64,000 nucleotides of DNA. Source: Myxococcales bacterium. Lineage in GTDB: Bacteria > Myxococcota_A > Polyangia > Haliangiales > Haliangiaceae. The stretch is from the NCBI GenBank assembly GCA_016720595.1, contig JADKKI010000011.1, positions 186,001 to 250,000 of the forward strand, in the 5' to 3' direction. Both the position numbers and the translations under genes were made by a program. The notes under the pieces are model-generated. The model was not told the DNA's origin, ran no database searches, and was given only the letters and a program-made list of their open reading frames with translations. Positions 52,036 through 61,115 of the stretch are shown here, piece by piece. Within the stretch, counting starts at the first letter, position 1. Each line of letters starts with the position of its first letter.

Positions 52036-53990
52036 TGCTCCAAGGACTCCTGCTCTCGGGCGCGATTCGCGCCGCCCTCGTCCTCGCGGCGGGCCTCGTC
52101 GCGTACGCGCTCCTCGCCCGCGCCGCGGCCTCGACGCGCCGGTTCATCCTCGTCCTGACGGTCGGCGCCGCGCTGGTGGTGCCGATCGCCGCGGCCGTCA
52201 GCCCGCGGTGGCGCGTAGAAGCCCCCGCCGCCCTGTCGGTGTTCGCCCACGAGGCGGAGCCTGCCCCCGCCGCGACCGTCCACACGACGTCGCCGATCAC
52301 CGAGCGGACCGCACCAGCACCTGCACCAGTGTCCTCGTCGACGGGAGGCCTCGATCCCACGGAGGCGCTCGGCCTCGGGTGGCTGCTGGTCGCCGCAGCG
52401 CTGCTCGCTCGCCTCGGATCCTCGCAGTTGCGGGCGCGATCGCTGGTCCGTGGCGCCACCCTGGTAGAGCGCGGCCCGTGGGGCGACGCGACGCACGCCC
52501 TCGCCGGCCGACGCGTGGACGTCCGGGTCTCGGCCGAGATCGACTCCCCGGTGGTCACCGGCCTCCTTTACCCGACGATCGTGATCCCCCGCGACGCGCT
52601 CGGCTGGACGGTCGATCGGTGCCGCCTGGTGCTCGTGCACGAGCTGGCGCACGTCCGCCGCCGCGATGTCCTCGTGCAAGCGATCGCCGATGTGGCGTGC
52701 GCCCTCCAGTGGTGCAATCCCCTGGTCTGGCTGTGTGCCCGCAAGCTGCGGGTCGAGTGCGAGCTCGCCGCTGACGATACGGTGCTCGCGGCAGGTGTTC
52801 AGCCCACGCGCTACGCCGAGGAGCTCCTGGCCGTGGCGACCTCGCTCCGTACACCGAGCGCAGCGCTCGCGATGGCCGAGCGCGGCTCGCTCGAGACCCG
52901 TGTCGCCTCGATCCTCGCGGCACGCCCCGCCCGCGCACCGCTCGCAGCACGCGGGACGATCTCCGTGGTGGCCGTGGGCGCGCTGCTCGCCGCAGCGGCC
53001 GCGTGCGCCACGCCAGAGCTCTCGTCGCCACCGCCGATGACGCCGCGTACGGGCACCGCGAACGATCCGGCGATCCAGCGCGCAGTCGATGCAGAACTCG
53101 CCGCGATCGCCACGGCGTGGTCGCCCGAGGTCGCCACCATCATCGTGCTCGATCCGGCGACCGGAGAGATCCTCGCGAACGGTGGGCGCCGTTCCGGCCA
53201 GCCGATCGACGTCGGCTCGATGACCGCGATGGCACCGGGCTCCACGCTCAAGCCGGTCACGATCGCCGCCGCGCTCGAGACCCACGCGATCACGCCCACC
53301 CAGACGTTCGAGTGTGGGCCAGGTCCTCGTGCATACGGCGACAAGCTGCTGCAGGACGCCTCGGTCAATGGAACCCTCGATGCGGCTCACATCCTGGCGG
53401 TGTCATCCAACATCGGGGCATCGCGGATCTTCGATGCGCTCGGCGGCGCGAACCTCGCATCGTGGCTCCGCCGGTTTCACTTCGGTGATCCATCGAGTGT
53501 CCCGGGTGCGGCGGTCGGAGCCGTGCCCGCGCAGCTCGCAGATCGGAGCTACGAAGGCGCGGCCGCTGCGAACGGCATTGGCATGACCGCGACGCCCCTC
53601 GAGGTGATCGCGGCGTACGGTGCGATCGCGGGCGACGGCGTCTACCACGCCCCCACGTTCGACCGCGGCGGCTCCACGCCAGAGCGCATCCTCTCCTCCG
53701 AGACCGCGAGCGCCGTCATGACGATGCTCGAGACCGCCGTCGTTGACGAGACCGCGACGGGTGGCGCCGCGCGGGTGGCTGGCATCCACGTCGCTGGCAA
53801 GACCGGCACCGCCAAGTTCCGCGGCGCGGACGGTCACGACCAGACCTACGCGAGCTTCGTCGGGGTGGCGGATCTCCCGTCGCGCCGTCTGGTGATGCTC
53901 GTCGGGCTCCAGCTGCGGACCGACCTCTCGGGTGGCAAGACCGCCGCCCCAGCGTTCGCCCGCCTGGTGACACGCCTGCGCGGGAACTGA
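52035..53990 (+). CDS. BlaR1-like M56 metalloprotease fused to a penicillin-binding transpeptidase
   Basis: 651 residues. N-terminal half: membrane helices and an M56 metallopeptidase with HELAH at 202-206 and the downstream ECELAADD. C-terminal half: not the class-D-lactamase-like sensor usual in BlaR1, but a class B PBP-like transpeptidase domain with S403-T-L-K (SxxK), S457-S-N459 (SxN) and K589-T-G-T. All three active-site motifs are complete, so it should be acylated by beta-lactams. Binding would activate the protease, cut BlaI and relieve repression. No beta-lactamase or other target gene follows in this operon; regulated genes may be elsewhere. Confidence 0.9.
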   Translation: MLQGLLLSGAIRAALVLAAGLVAYALLARAAASTRRFILVLTVGAALVVPIAAAVSPRWRVEAPAALSVFAHEAEPAPAATVHTTSPITERTAPAPAPVSSSTGGLDPTEALGLGWLLVAAALLARLGSSQLRARSLVRGATLVERGPWGDATHALAGRRVDVRVSAEIDSPVVTGLLYPTIVIPRDALGWTVDRCRLVLVHELAHVRRRDVLVQAIADVACALQWCNPLVWLCARKLRVECELAADDTVLAAGVQPTRYAEELLAVATSLRTPSAALAMAERGSLETRVASILAARPARAPLAARGTISVVAVGALLAAAAACATPELSSPPPMTPRTGTANDPAIQRAVDAELAAIATAWSPEVATIIVLDPATGEILANGGRRSGQPIDVGSMTAMAPGSTLKPVTIAAALETHAITPTQTFECGPGPRAYGDKLLQDASVNGTLDAAHILAVSSNIGASRIFDALGGANLASWLRRFHFGDPSSVPGAAVGAVPAQLADRSYEGAAAANGIGMTATPLEVIAAYGAIAGDGVYHAPTFDRGGSTPERILSSETASAVMTMLETAVVDETATGGAARVAGIHVAGKTGTAKFRGADGHDQTYASFVGVADLPSRRLVMLVGLQLRTDLSGGKTAAPAFARLVTRLRGN

Positions 53991-54004
53991 CCCTCCGGCT
54001 GGCG

Positions 54005-55027
54005 CTACAGCGCGCCGCGGCTGATCGCGACCGTCATCTTCAGCGCGGTCTCTGGACGATCATTCGCATCGTGCTTCACGCGGGCGATCTTGCCGACAAC
54101 GTCGAGCGGCTTGCACGTCCCGAAGATGGTGTGCTTGCCGTCGAGATACGACGGCGAACCCTCGGTGATGAAGAACTGGCTCCCGTTGGTGCCCGGGCCT
54201 GCGTTGGCCATCGCGAGCACGCCCGGCGCCATCTTCACATCCGGTGAGGTCTCGTCGCCGAACTGATAGCCGGGGCCGCCCATGCCGGTGCCGGTGGGAT
54301 CGCCGCCCTGGATCATGAAGTCCGGGATCACGCGGTGGAAGATCGTCCCATCGTAGTAGGGCTTGTTCTTCTGGATCTTGTTGGTCTTGGGATCCAGCCA
54401 GGACTTCTTCCCGGTCGCCAGCCCGACGAAGTTCGCCACCGTGATCGGCGCCTTCGCAGGCAGCAGCTGACAGCGGACCGTGCCGACCGAGGTCTTGATC
54501 GTCGCGATCAGCTCGCCCTTGCCCGCGATGCCCTTGGTGTACTTCTCGAGATCTGCCGCGACCGGCGCCTTGACCTCCGCGAGCACCGCGGCGGACGGCC
54601 CCGGTGGGAGATCGGGATCGGCGATCCGCTTCATCGCGTTCCCGACTGCGGGCTCCGCTGCGCACTTGCTGAGCGTCTCCGCCTCCTTCGTCATGCGCGC
54701 CGTGAGCTTGGCCTCGGCATCCTTGGGCAGGGCCTTGCCTGCGGTGAGCTGCTTCATCACGCTCCGCAGCATCGGAGCGCTCGCGGTCACCTGCTCGTCG
54801 ACGATCGTCGCCATCTTCGCACAGTCCGCCTTGCTGGCGAGCATCGCCGGGATCAGCTTGTCGAAGAACGCGAGGAGCTTGGCCGTATCGGCCGCGCTTA
54901 GCTCCGCCGCCGGGGCTGGAGTTGGTGCAGGGGCCGGCTGCGCTCGACTCTCGTCGGCCTGCATGCCGATCAAGGCAAGGCCAAGCACGAGCCCCATCAC
55001 CGAAACCGGACGTCGTTGGATGATCAC
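54005..55027 (-). CDS. Exported cyclophilin-type peptidyl-prolyl isomerase
   Basis: About 340 residues. A signal peptide (VMGLVLGLALIGMQADESRA), a helical region (~35-160) with Cys-containing helices, then a cyclophilin domain: DGTIFHRVIPDFMIQGGDPT, GPGYQFGDET and MANAGPGTNGSQFFI contain the catalytic Arg and the conserved FxxQ-type pocket. It accelerates proline isomerisation in the periplasm. GTG 55027 starts the signal peptide; the frame extends upstream without matching sequence. Confidence 0.88.
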   Translation of the reverse strand: MIIQRRPVSVMGLVLGLALIGMQADESRAQPAPAPTPAPAAELSAADTAKLLAFFDKLIPAMLASKADCAKMATIVDEQVTASAPMLRSVMKQLTAGKALPKDAEAKLTARMTKEAETLSKCAAEPAVGNAMKRIADPDLPPGPSAAVLAEVKAPVAADLEKYTKGIAGKGELIATIKTSVGTVRCQLLPAKAPITVANFVGLATGKKSWLDPKTNKIQKNKPYYDGTIFHRVIPDFMIQGGDPTGTGMGGPGYQFGDETSPDVKMAPGVLAMANAGPGTNGSQFFITEGSPSYLDGKHTIFGTCKPLDVVGKIARVKHDANDRPETALKMTVAISRGAL

Positions 55028-55184
55028 GCCGGATATCGTGACATGCCCGAGGACGGCTCGCAGGCTGGACGCGCGAAGGTTGCGCAAGCGCGCAAAATTT
55101 GCGAAGCGAAGGTCGGGCGAGCGGCCACCATGGAATCAGTCGCGGCGTGTGCGAAGCTCGATTCGGGGCACGCGAGGCGAAGGC

Positions 55185-55820
55185 ATGGCGATTGGTCGAC
55201 CGCTAACGAGAGCGAACGCAGCGACGAACCGCAGCCGGCGGAGATACCGCCTTCGCCTGGGTGCCGACGAAGTCGACGTGACCGACGCAGCGATCGTCGG
55301 GCGCGATGAGGATTGCGAGTTCGTCCTCCTCGGAGATCTGGTCTCTCGTCGGCACGCCCGGTTCTTCGAGACCGACGAGGGGCTGTGCGTCGAGGATCTC
55401 AAGAGCCTCAACGGGGTGTTCGTCAATCAGCGGCGGATCCAGGAATCCACCCTGCTCGCCCACGGCGACGTCGTCGGCATCGGTCTCGAGTCGTTCGAGG
55501 TGTTCGATCTGGTGGTCTCGCCGCGCAAGGAGAAGCCGACGTTGCCGGCGCCCGTGCCTCATGGTGAGTCCGACGTCGACGGCCCCGAGCCCGTCACGGC
55601 CACCACCCGGCTCGACGTCTTGACGGACCGCGAGCGAGAGGTGTTCGAGCTGATCGTCCTCGGCCACACCCAGCGCGAGATCGGCGAGAAGCTCCATGTG
55701 AGCGTGAAGACGATCGAGTCACACCGTGCCCACATCGCGGAGAAGCTGCGGTGCCGGACCCGCGCCGAGCTGGTCGCCTACGCGATCACGGCGGGCGTGT
55801 TGCGACGCCCGCTCCCGTAG
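55185..55820 (+). CDS. FHA-domain LuxR-type regulator
   Basis: 211 residues. An FHA domain (~20-105) with the phosphothreonine-binding residues in VGRDEDCEFVLLGD, SRRHARF and LNGVFVN; a Pro-rich hinge; then a LuxR/NarL helix-turn-helix (LTDREREVFELIVLGHTQRE, VSVKTIESHRAHIAEKLRCR). It would recognise a phosphorylated partner, plausibly the Ser/Thr kinase encoded directly downstream, and bind DNA. Start ATG 55185; no receiver domain is present. Neighbouring kinase and TPR genes support a local phospho-signalling unit. Confidence 0.85.
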   Translation: MAIGRPLTRANAATNRSRRRYRLRLGADEVDVTDAAIVGRDEDCEFVLLGDLVSRRHARFFETDEGLCVEDLKSLNGVFVNQRRIQESTLLAHGDVVGIGLESFEVFDLVVSPRKEKPTLPAPVPHGESDVDGPEPVTATTRLDVLTDREREVFELIVLGHTQREIGEKLHVSVKTIESHRAHIAEKLRCRTRAELVAYAITAGVLRRPLP

Positions 55821-55908
55821 ACACACACCCGAGATAGGGAAAAACCCCGAGACCGGATCCGGGAATCACCCGATTGTCCGGGTGCTCCAGATCTTCGAGA
55901 GTGGAAAC

Positions 55909-57687
55909 GTGGACGGCTTCACGTTGCTGGAGGAATCGGATGCTGTGGCGGCGGCGATCCAGCCACCACGACAGCTCGGCCGCTACGAGCTGCTCGGCAA
56001 GCTCGGCACCGGCGGGATGGCCACGGTCTTCCTCGGACGCACCGCCGGCGAGGCGGGGTTCCAGCGGCTGTTCGCGATCAAGGTGCTCCACTCGCACCTG
56101 GCCGGTGATGCTGGCTTCGTCAAGATGATGCTCGACGAGGCCCGGATCGCCGCACGGCTGCACCATCCGAATGTCGTCCCGATCATCGATCTCGGTGTGC
56201 AGGACGGCACCCACTACGTGGCGATGGAGTACATCGAGGGTTGCTCGCTGTCGGCGCTGCTCAAGAAGCACCGCAACGATCGGCCGGCGCACCTGCTGGT
56301 CGCGATCTTCCTCGACATCCTCGCCGGCCTCGACGCCGCGCACTCGCTCACCGACGACGACGGCAACTCGATGAAGCTCGTCCATCGCGATGTCTCGCCG
56401 CAGAACATCCTGGTCGGCATCGATGGCTCGGCGCGCATCACCGACTTCGGCATCGCGCGCGCCGAGGCTCGAATCAACTCGACGCGACCCGGCGAGCTCA
56501 AGGGCAAGATCGCGTACATGTCCCCCGAGCAGATCAAGTCCGAGGAGGTCGACCGTCGGTCCGATGTGTTCGCGGCGGGCGGCATGCTGTGGTCGATGCT
56601 GACGGGCCGCCGCCTGTTCCAGGGCGACAACGAGGCGGCCACGATGGGGAACATCCTGTCGATGGAGGTCCCGCTCCCCAGCACGCTCGGGCTGCAACCA
56701 CCGGCTGTATTCGACGCGATCTGTCTGTGCGCGCTCCAGCGTGATCCTGCCAAGCGGTTCGCGACCGCCCGCGAGATGGAGGATGCGCTCCGCGAATCGG
56801 CACGCCAGGAGGGGCTGCTCGCGACCCGCCGCGAGGTCGCGGCCTGGGTGGCCGACACGTTCAAGGAGGAGCTCAGCCAGCGCCGGGACGCGATCCGCAC
56901 CGCCGTGGGCGGAGGTGCGGGCCCTCCACGCGCCACGACCTTGCCCGGCGCCGCGACCCTCACCTCCACGAGCGAGTTCTCCAAGTTCACGCCGTCGGGA
57001 GTCAGTGAGGCTTCGCGCTCCCTCGCGCCGGTCGCCGCCGCAGCCGCAGCCGCCAAGGCGCGTCAGTCGCGCCCGCTCGCTGTGGCGATCCCGGAAGCCG
57101 ATCCCTCCGACGCCAAGGCCGCCGATGCAGCTGTCCTGCCGCCAGCACCGACGCGTCGACGCGGAATGCTCGTCGGAGGGGCTGCCCTCGGTGCGCTCGG
57201 GCTCGTGGTCTGGCTGGTGATGCGGTCGACGACGCAGGCGAGCCCAGAGGCGAGCGCACCACCACCCGCCACCACGACGCCCGCACCGGAATCCACCGCC
57301 GACCTTCCGCCCGCGACGTCGACCGCGCCCGCGACGTCGCCCGCGACCGCGCCGGCGGCTGCCACGGCCGATCAGCCGCCCTCCGACTACGACGTGACCG
57401 TGGAGACCTCGAGCAAGGACGCCACCCAGAATCCGACCAACGCCAACGCCACCGGCAAGGACGCGCCCAAGCCGGTCCAGCAAGTCGTCACGCGTCCAGC
57501 GCCGACACCGCGCCCGAGGCCCGCGGTTGTCGTGAAGCAACCGACGCGACCTCCCGCGTCACCCAAGCCGGCTGGCGCAGACGTCACGTCGCTGAGGCCG
57601 CCCGGCACAGGCGCCGTCACCCCGACCAAGCCACCCCCGACCAAGCCGACGACCTGGGACAAGGACTCGCCCACTCCACCACCATGA
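55909..57687 (+). CDS. Membrane Hanks-type Ser/Thr kinase
   Basis: About 592 residues. Kinase domain (~25-290): GTGGMATVFLG, Lys in FAIKVL, catalytic HRDVSPQN, DFG and MSPEQ. Then a low-complexity Ala-rich stretch, one membrane helix (LVGGAALGALGLVVWLVM) and a Pro/Thr-rich extracellular tail of ~150 residues. The start is uncertain: GTG 55909 is chosen; GTG 55882 and TTG 55924 are alternatives. The stop overlaps the TPR-gene ATG (ATGA), so the two are coupled. It follows FHA-LuxR by 88 bp. Confidence 0.9.
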   Translation: MDGFTLLEESDAVAAAIQPPRQLGRYELLGKLGTGGMATVFLGRTAGEAGFQRLFAIKVLHSHLAGDAGFVKMMLDEARIAARLHHPNVVPIIDLGVQDGTHYVAMEYIEGCSLSALLKKHRNDRPAHLLVAIFLDILAGLDAAHSLTDDDGNSMKLVHRDVSPQNILVGIDGSARITDFGIARAEARINSTRPGELKGKIAYMSPEQIKSEEVDRRSDVFAAGGMLWSMLTGRRLFQGDNEAATMGNILSMEVPLPSTLGLQPPAVFDAICLCALQRDPAKRFATAREMEDALRESARQEGLLATRREVAAWVADTFKEELSQRRDAIRTAVGGGAGPPRATTLPGAATLTSTSEFSKFTPSGVSEASRSLAPVAAAAAAAKARQSRPLAVAIPEADPSDAKAADAAVLPPAPTRRRGMLVGGAALGALGLVVWLVMRSTTQASPEASAPPPATTTPAPESTADLPPATSTAPATSPATAPAAATADQPPSDYDVTVETSSKDATQNPTNANATGKDAPKPVQQVVTRPAPTPRPRPAVVVKQPTRPPASPKPAGADVTSLRPPGTGAVTPTKPPPTKPTTWDKDSPTPPP

Positions 57688-58466
57688 AGCACCGCGCACT
57701 CCTCGCCCTCGCGTTCGCATCGATCCCAACCCTCGCCCTGGCCGACCCAGCGGAGGACCACCTCGCCAAGGGGACGAACTACTACAACATCCAGGAGTGG
57801 GCCTCGGCGCTCAAGGAATACAAGGAGAGCTACGCGCTCGATCCCAAGCCCGACACGTTGTGGGCGATCGCGCAGACCCAGCGCTTATCAGGGGACTGCC
57901 GGAGCGCGATCCTCACGTACAAGGCGTACATGCGCACTGCGTCCGCGGCAGGCGCGAACGTGGCCCAGGAGTTCATCACCAAGTGCCAGGCGGACATCGA
58001 GGCGCAGCAGCGCGCGATCGACGCCCCGCCTCCCACGGTGTCCCCTCCCCCGCCCGTGGTGGTCAACCCGCCGATCACCTCGCCGCAGCCGCAACCGATG
58101 CCGCCTCCGCAGCGCGCGTCCACGCACCATGGCTCGTGGGCGTTCGATCCTCTCGGTGACGTGTTGTTCGTCGTCGGCGTCGGTGGTCTGGCGACAGGCG
58201 CCACGTTCCTCGCGCTCGGCAATCGCGACATGAGCGCCGCCAAGAACGAGCTGACGGTCGCGGCCTACGAGGGCGCCACCAGCGACGCGAAGCAGAAGCA
58301 GCAGATCGGCATGATCGCGACCTCCGCTGGCGCCGTGTTCACGGGACTCGCGATCTGGCGGTTCGTCGCGGTCGCCAGGCGCCACAACCGCGAGGACGCG
58401 CAGAACAGCCTCGCGATCGTTCCGACGCGCGACGGCGCCTTCGCCAGCTATCTCGTCAGCTTCTAA
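57684..58466 (+). CDS. TPR protein with C-terminal membrane segments
   Basis: 260 residues: a signal peptide (LLALAFASIPTLALA), TPR-like helices (~28-110; YNIQEWASALKEYKESYALD), a Pro-rich linker, and two hydrophobic stretches (LFVVGVGGLATGATFLAL and IATSAGAVFTGLAIW). Coupled to the preceding kinase by an ATGA overlap. TPRs mediate protein contacts; here it probably scaffolds kinase-associated partners at the membrane. No enzymatic motif. Confidence 0.82.
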   Translation: MKHRALLALAFASIPTLALADPAEDHLAKGTNYYNIQEWASALKEYKESYALDPKPDTLWAIAQTQRLSGDCRSAILTYKAYMRTASAAGANVAQEFITKCQADIEAQQRAIDAPPPTVSPPPPVVVNPPITSPQPQPMPPPQRASTHHGSWAFDPLGDVLFVVGVGGLATGATFLALGNRDMSAAKNELTVAAYEGATSDAKQKQQIGMIATSAGAVFTGLAIWRFVAVARRHNREDAQNSLAIVPTRDGAFASYLVSF

Positions 58467-58478
58467 CCGGGAGACCTC

Positions 58479-59855
58479 ATGCTCGCTCGAGTCTCACTCA
58501 CGCTCGCGTTGATCGGGCTTGGCGCGGCGTGCACCAGCGCGCCGCCGTACGAGTGCACATCCAACGCACAGTGCATCGACAAGGCGGGGGCGTCGGGGAT
58601 CTGCGAGGCCGACTCGTTCTGTAGCTTCGGCGACACGACGTGCACGGGCACGACGCGTCGGTATAGCGAAGGCGCGGGCGACGGAAAGGCGGGGGTCTGC
58701 GTGGCTCCGCCCACGGAGAGCTGCATCGACGACCTGACCGGCGGCGAGGCGCACTTCTGCCTCGTGCGTCACGACGGCACCGTGTGGTGCTGGGGCGCCA
58801 ACGACGCCGGCCAGCTCGGAGACAACACCAAGACAGATCGGGCTCGGCCGACCAAGGTGATGACCCCGTCGGGAAAGACCTTCGTCCAGGTCGTGGCCAG
58901 CGAGAACCACACGTGCGCGTTGGCCGCCGACCACACGGTGTGGTGCTGGGGCGCGAACGACGTCGGCCAGCTCGGCATCGTCAGCGCGGCAGGCACGCCG
59001 CTCTCGGAGTCGCTCGTGCCGATCCAGATCCAGGCGGTGGCCGGCGTGGCGCCGAACCTGACGTTCAGCCCGTTCATCTCCAGCCACCTCGCCGCCGGCG
59101 GCAAGCACGTGTGCGCCGTCAACAGCTCAGGTGGCGTGGCGTGCTGGGGTGAGAACGCGGATGGACAGTGTGGGAAGCTCCCGCCGAGTCATGGTGGCGC
59201 GCCGGATGCCGATGACCTGCTCTACCCCACGCAGGTGCCGGGGCTCACCGAAGGCATCATCGAGGTCGCGGTGGGCGACGAGCACAGCACGGCGCTCAAG
59301 GACAACGGCAGCGTGTTCGCGTTTGGCGGGAATGCCAATGGTCAGCTCGGGGATGGCACCACGACGGATAGCTCGTCGCCGGTGCAATCGAAGATCACCT
59401 CGGTGACCGGAGTCAGCGGAGGCGATGAACACACCTGCGCGGCCAAGAGCGACGGCACGATCTGGTGCTGGGGCTACGGCGCCTCGGCAGGGATCGATGG
59501 CGGCACCGATCAGCCGATGCCGCAGCGTACGGTGACAGCGCGCTCCACCTTCGCGGGTGGCAGCGCCTTCCACACCTGCGCGACCCAGGAGACCTCGTTT
59601 CTGTGCTGGGGACAGAACGATCGCGGCCAGGTCGGCGCGGGATCGATCGATCCCGACAACGCGACGGTCGCGAGCCCGGTGCGTGCGCTGCTCGCCACCG
59701 TGGCCCGTGCGGCGCCCAGTACGACCGGGACCTGCGCGGTAACGGTCGAGGGGCAGCTCTGGTGCTGGGGCGCGAACGATCACGGTCAGCAGGGCACGGG
59801 AACGACCGGACCGGATACCAGCACGCCCGAGCGCGTGACGTTCTCGTGTAAGTGA
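58479..59855 (+). CDS. RCC1-repeat lipoprotein
   Basis: 458 residues. Signal and lipobox (LALIGLGAAC), a Cys-rich stem, then about seven RCC1-like blades with the motif VWCWGANDAGQLGD repeated (VWCWGANDVGQLGI, LCWGQNDRGQVGAG, LWCWGANDHGQQG). Typical of myxobacterial surface proteins; a propeller that binds partners or ligands. ATG 58479 has GGGAGAC upstream and follows the TPR gene by 12 bp, so it may be the last gene of the kinase run. Confidence 0.88.
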   Translation: MLARVSLTLALIGLGAACTSAPPYECTSNAQCIDKAGASGICEADSFCSFGDTTCTGTTRRYSEGAGDGKAGVCVAPPTESCIDDLTGGEAHFCLVRHDGTVWCWGANDAGQLGDNTKTDRARPTKVMTPSGKTFVQVVASENHTCALAADHTVWCWGANDVGQLGIVSAAGTPLSESLVPIQIQAVAGVAPNLTFSPFISSHLAAGGKHVCAVNSSGGVACWGENADGQCGKLPPSHGGAPDADDLLYPTQVPGLTEGIIEVAVGDEHSTALKDNGSVFAFGGNANGQLGDGTTTDSSSPVQSKITSVTGVSGGDEHTCAAKSDGTIWCWGYGASAGIDGGTDQPMPQRTVTARSTFAGGSAFHTCATQETSFLCWGQNDRGQVGAGSIDPDNATVASPVRALLATVARAAPSTTGTCAVTVEGQLWCWGANDHGQQGTGTTGPDTSTPERVTFSCK

Positions 59856-59929
59856 CCGCGACCCCGGCACCGTCGCCGTCGAGCGCCACGGCACTGATAG
59901 AATGGGCGACCATTCGAGCTGGAGGAACA

Positions 59930-60319
59930 ATGAAGGCAGCTTTCATCGGTGGAGTCCTGATCGCGGCGGCGCTCGGTGCCTGCGGCAACAAAGACAGCGC
60001 CAAGGGCAGCGGCGCGACCAACAGCTCGGGTGACGAGCTCCCGCGGCAGGGCGCGTGTGATACGCGCGGCAAGACCAACATCTGCATCGAGTACTTCGGT
60101 CAGCCCGGGAGCAGCACTGGCATCACGGCCTCGGGACGTTCAAATTGCGAGCAGGCCGGCGGCACGGTCCTCGAGAAGTGCCCGAAGGAGGGAGCCCTCG
60201 GCCGGTGTGTCTCCGCGGAGATCCGGATCCAGCAGACGCTCATGTACGTGCCGCTCAGCAAGGAGAAGGCGGAGCAGCTCTGCAAGGGCATGGGCGACGG
60301 CAAGCTCGGCCCACCGTAG
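59930..60319 (+). CDS. Small Cys-rich lipoprotein
   Basis: 129 residues with a lipoprotein signal (MKAAFIGGVLIAAALGAC) and five further cysteines spread through the mature domain. Strong ribosome site GGAGGA just before ATG 59930, with TAGAAT at 59898. No family recognised. Confidence 0.78.
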   Translation: MKAAFIGGVLIAAALGACGNKDSAKGSGATNSSGDELPRQGACDTRGKTNICIEYFGQPGSSTGITASGRSNCEQAGGTVLEKCPKEGALGRCVSAEIRIQQTLMYVPLSKEKAEQLCKGMGDGKLGPP

Positions 60320-60479
60320 CTGCCGGAACGCTGCCGACGCCTTCTGGAGCAACTCCTGATCGCCCGGATCAGCGCCCGCTTGGAGTCCCAGTCCGGAGTC
60401 TAGAGGTCCCAGCCGAGCCGGGACAACTTGCGCAGCAATCGGGACTTGGCGTGAGATCGGCGATGGCCTGCGACTTGCG

Positions 60480-61046
60480 ATGCCCACGAGCGTGGCCGCC
60501 CCTCGCATCTCGCTCGCCCTCGTGCCCCTGCTCTCGTTCGCCCTCTCCGCCTGCATGATCGGCGAAGACCCCGCCGAGACCGGAGCGCTGCGCGCGAACG
60601 CAGACGACGTGGGCGCCGATGCCCTGCGGTGGGAGTCGTTCACGAGCAACTGCGTCTCGCGGCACGGCATCGTGGCGATCGGCGGTGAGCTCTCCGTGCT
60701 GTTCGATCAGGGAGAGAAGTGGACGGAGTGCACGGTGTCGGGGGTGATCCGGGTGCCGGCCGACATGAAGCTGACCTCGGTCTACCAGGCGGTGCGCACG
60801 TTCGGTGCGTCCACGCCGATCCAGTACACCGCGCGCCTCGGCGGCTCCGCGATCACCACCAAGTCGACCTCGGCGGGCACCGGCTTCGAGACCACGGCGA
60901 GCGTCGCCGGCCTCGGCACCCAGCTGTGCGCGCGTCCAGATCCGGCGAGCCGCACCGTGGCGTTCTCGATCTCGGTGTCCGTCGCGGCTGCGGGCGCGTA
61001 CCTCGACTCGATCGACTGGGGCATCGGCGCCGAGCCGTGTCGCTGA
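60480..61046 (+). CDS. Lipoprotein, hypothetical
   Basis: 188 residues, signal and lipobox (LVPLLSFALSAC), then a beta-rich domain with two Cys near 58 and 83. The sequence resembles small sandwich domains seen in secreted proteins but no family is assigned. ATG 60480 gives a clean signal peptide. The 160 bp upstream hold nothing I can identify. Confidence 0.68.
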   Translation: MPTSVAAPRISLALVPLLSFALSACMIGEDPAETGALRANADDVGADALRWESFTSNCVSRHGIVAIGGELSVLFDQGEKWTECTVSGVIRVPADMKLTSVYQAVRTFGASTPIQYTARLGGSAITTKSTSAGTGFETTASVAGLGTQLCARPDPASRTVAFSISVSVAAAGAYLDSIDWGIGAEPCR

Positions 61047-61115
61047 CCGTCGCCTGGCGGCCCAGACCGGGCGAGCCGACTCTGGCACCGTGATACGCTG
61101 ATCGCTCGGCGTCGC

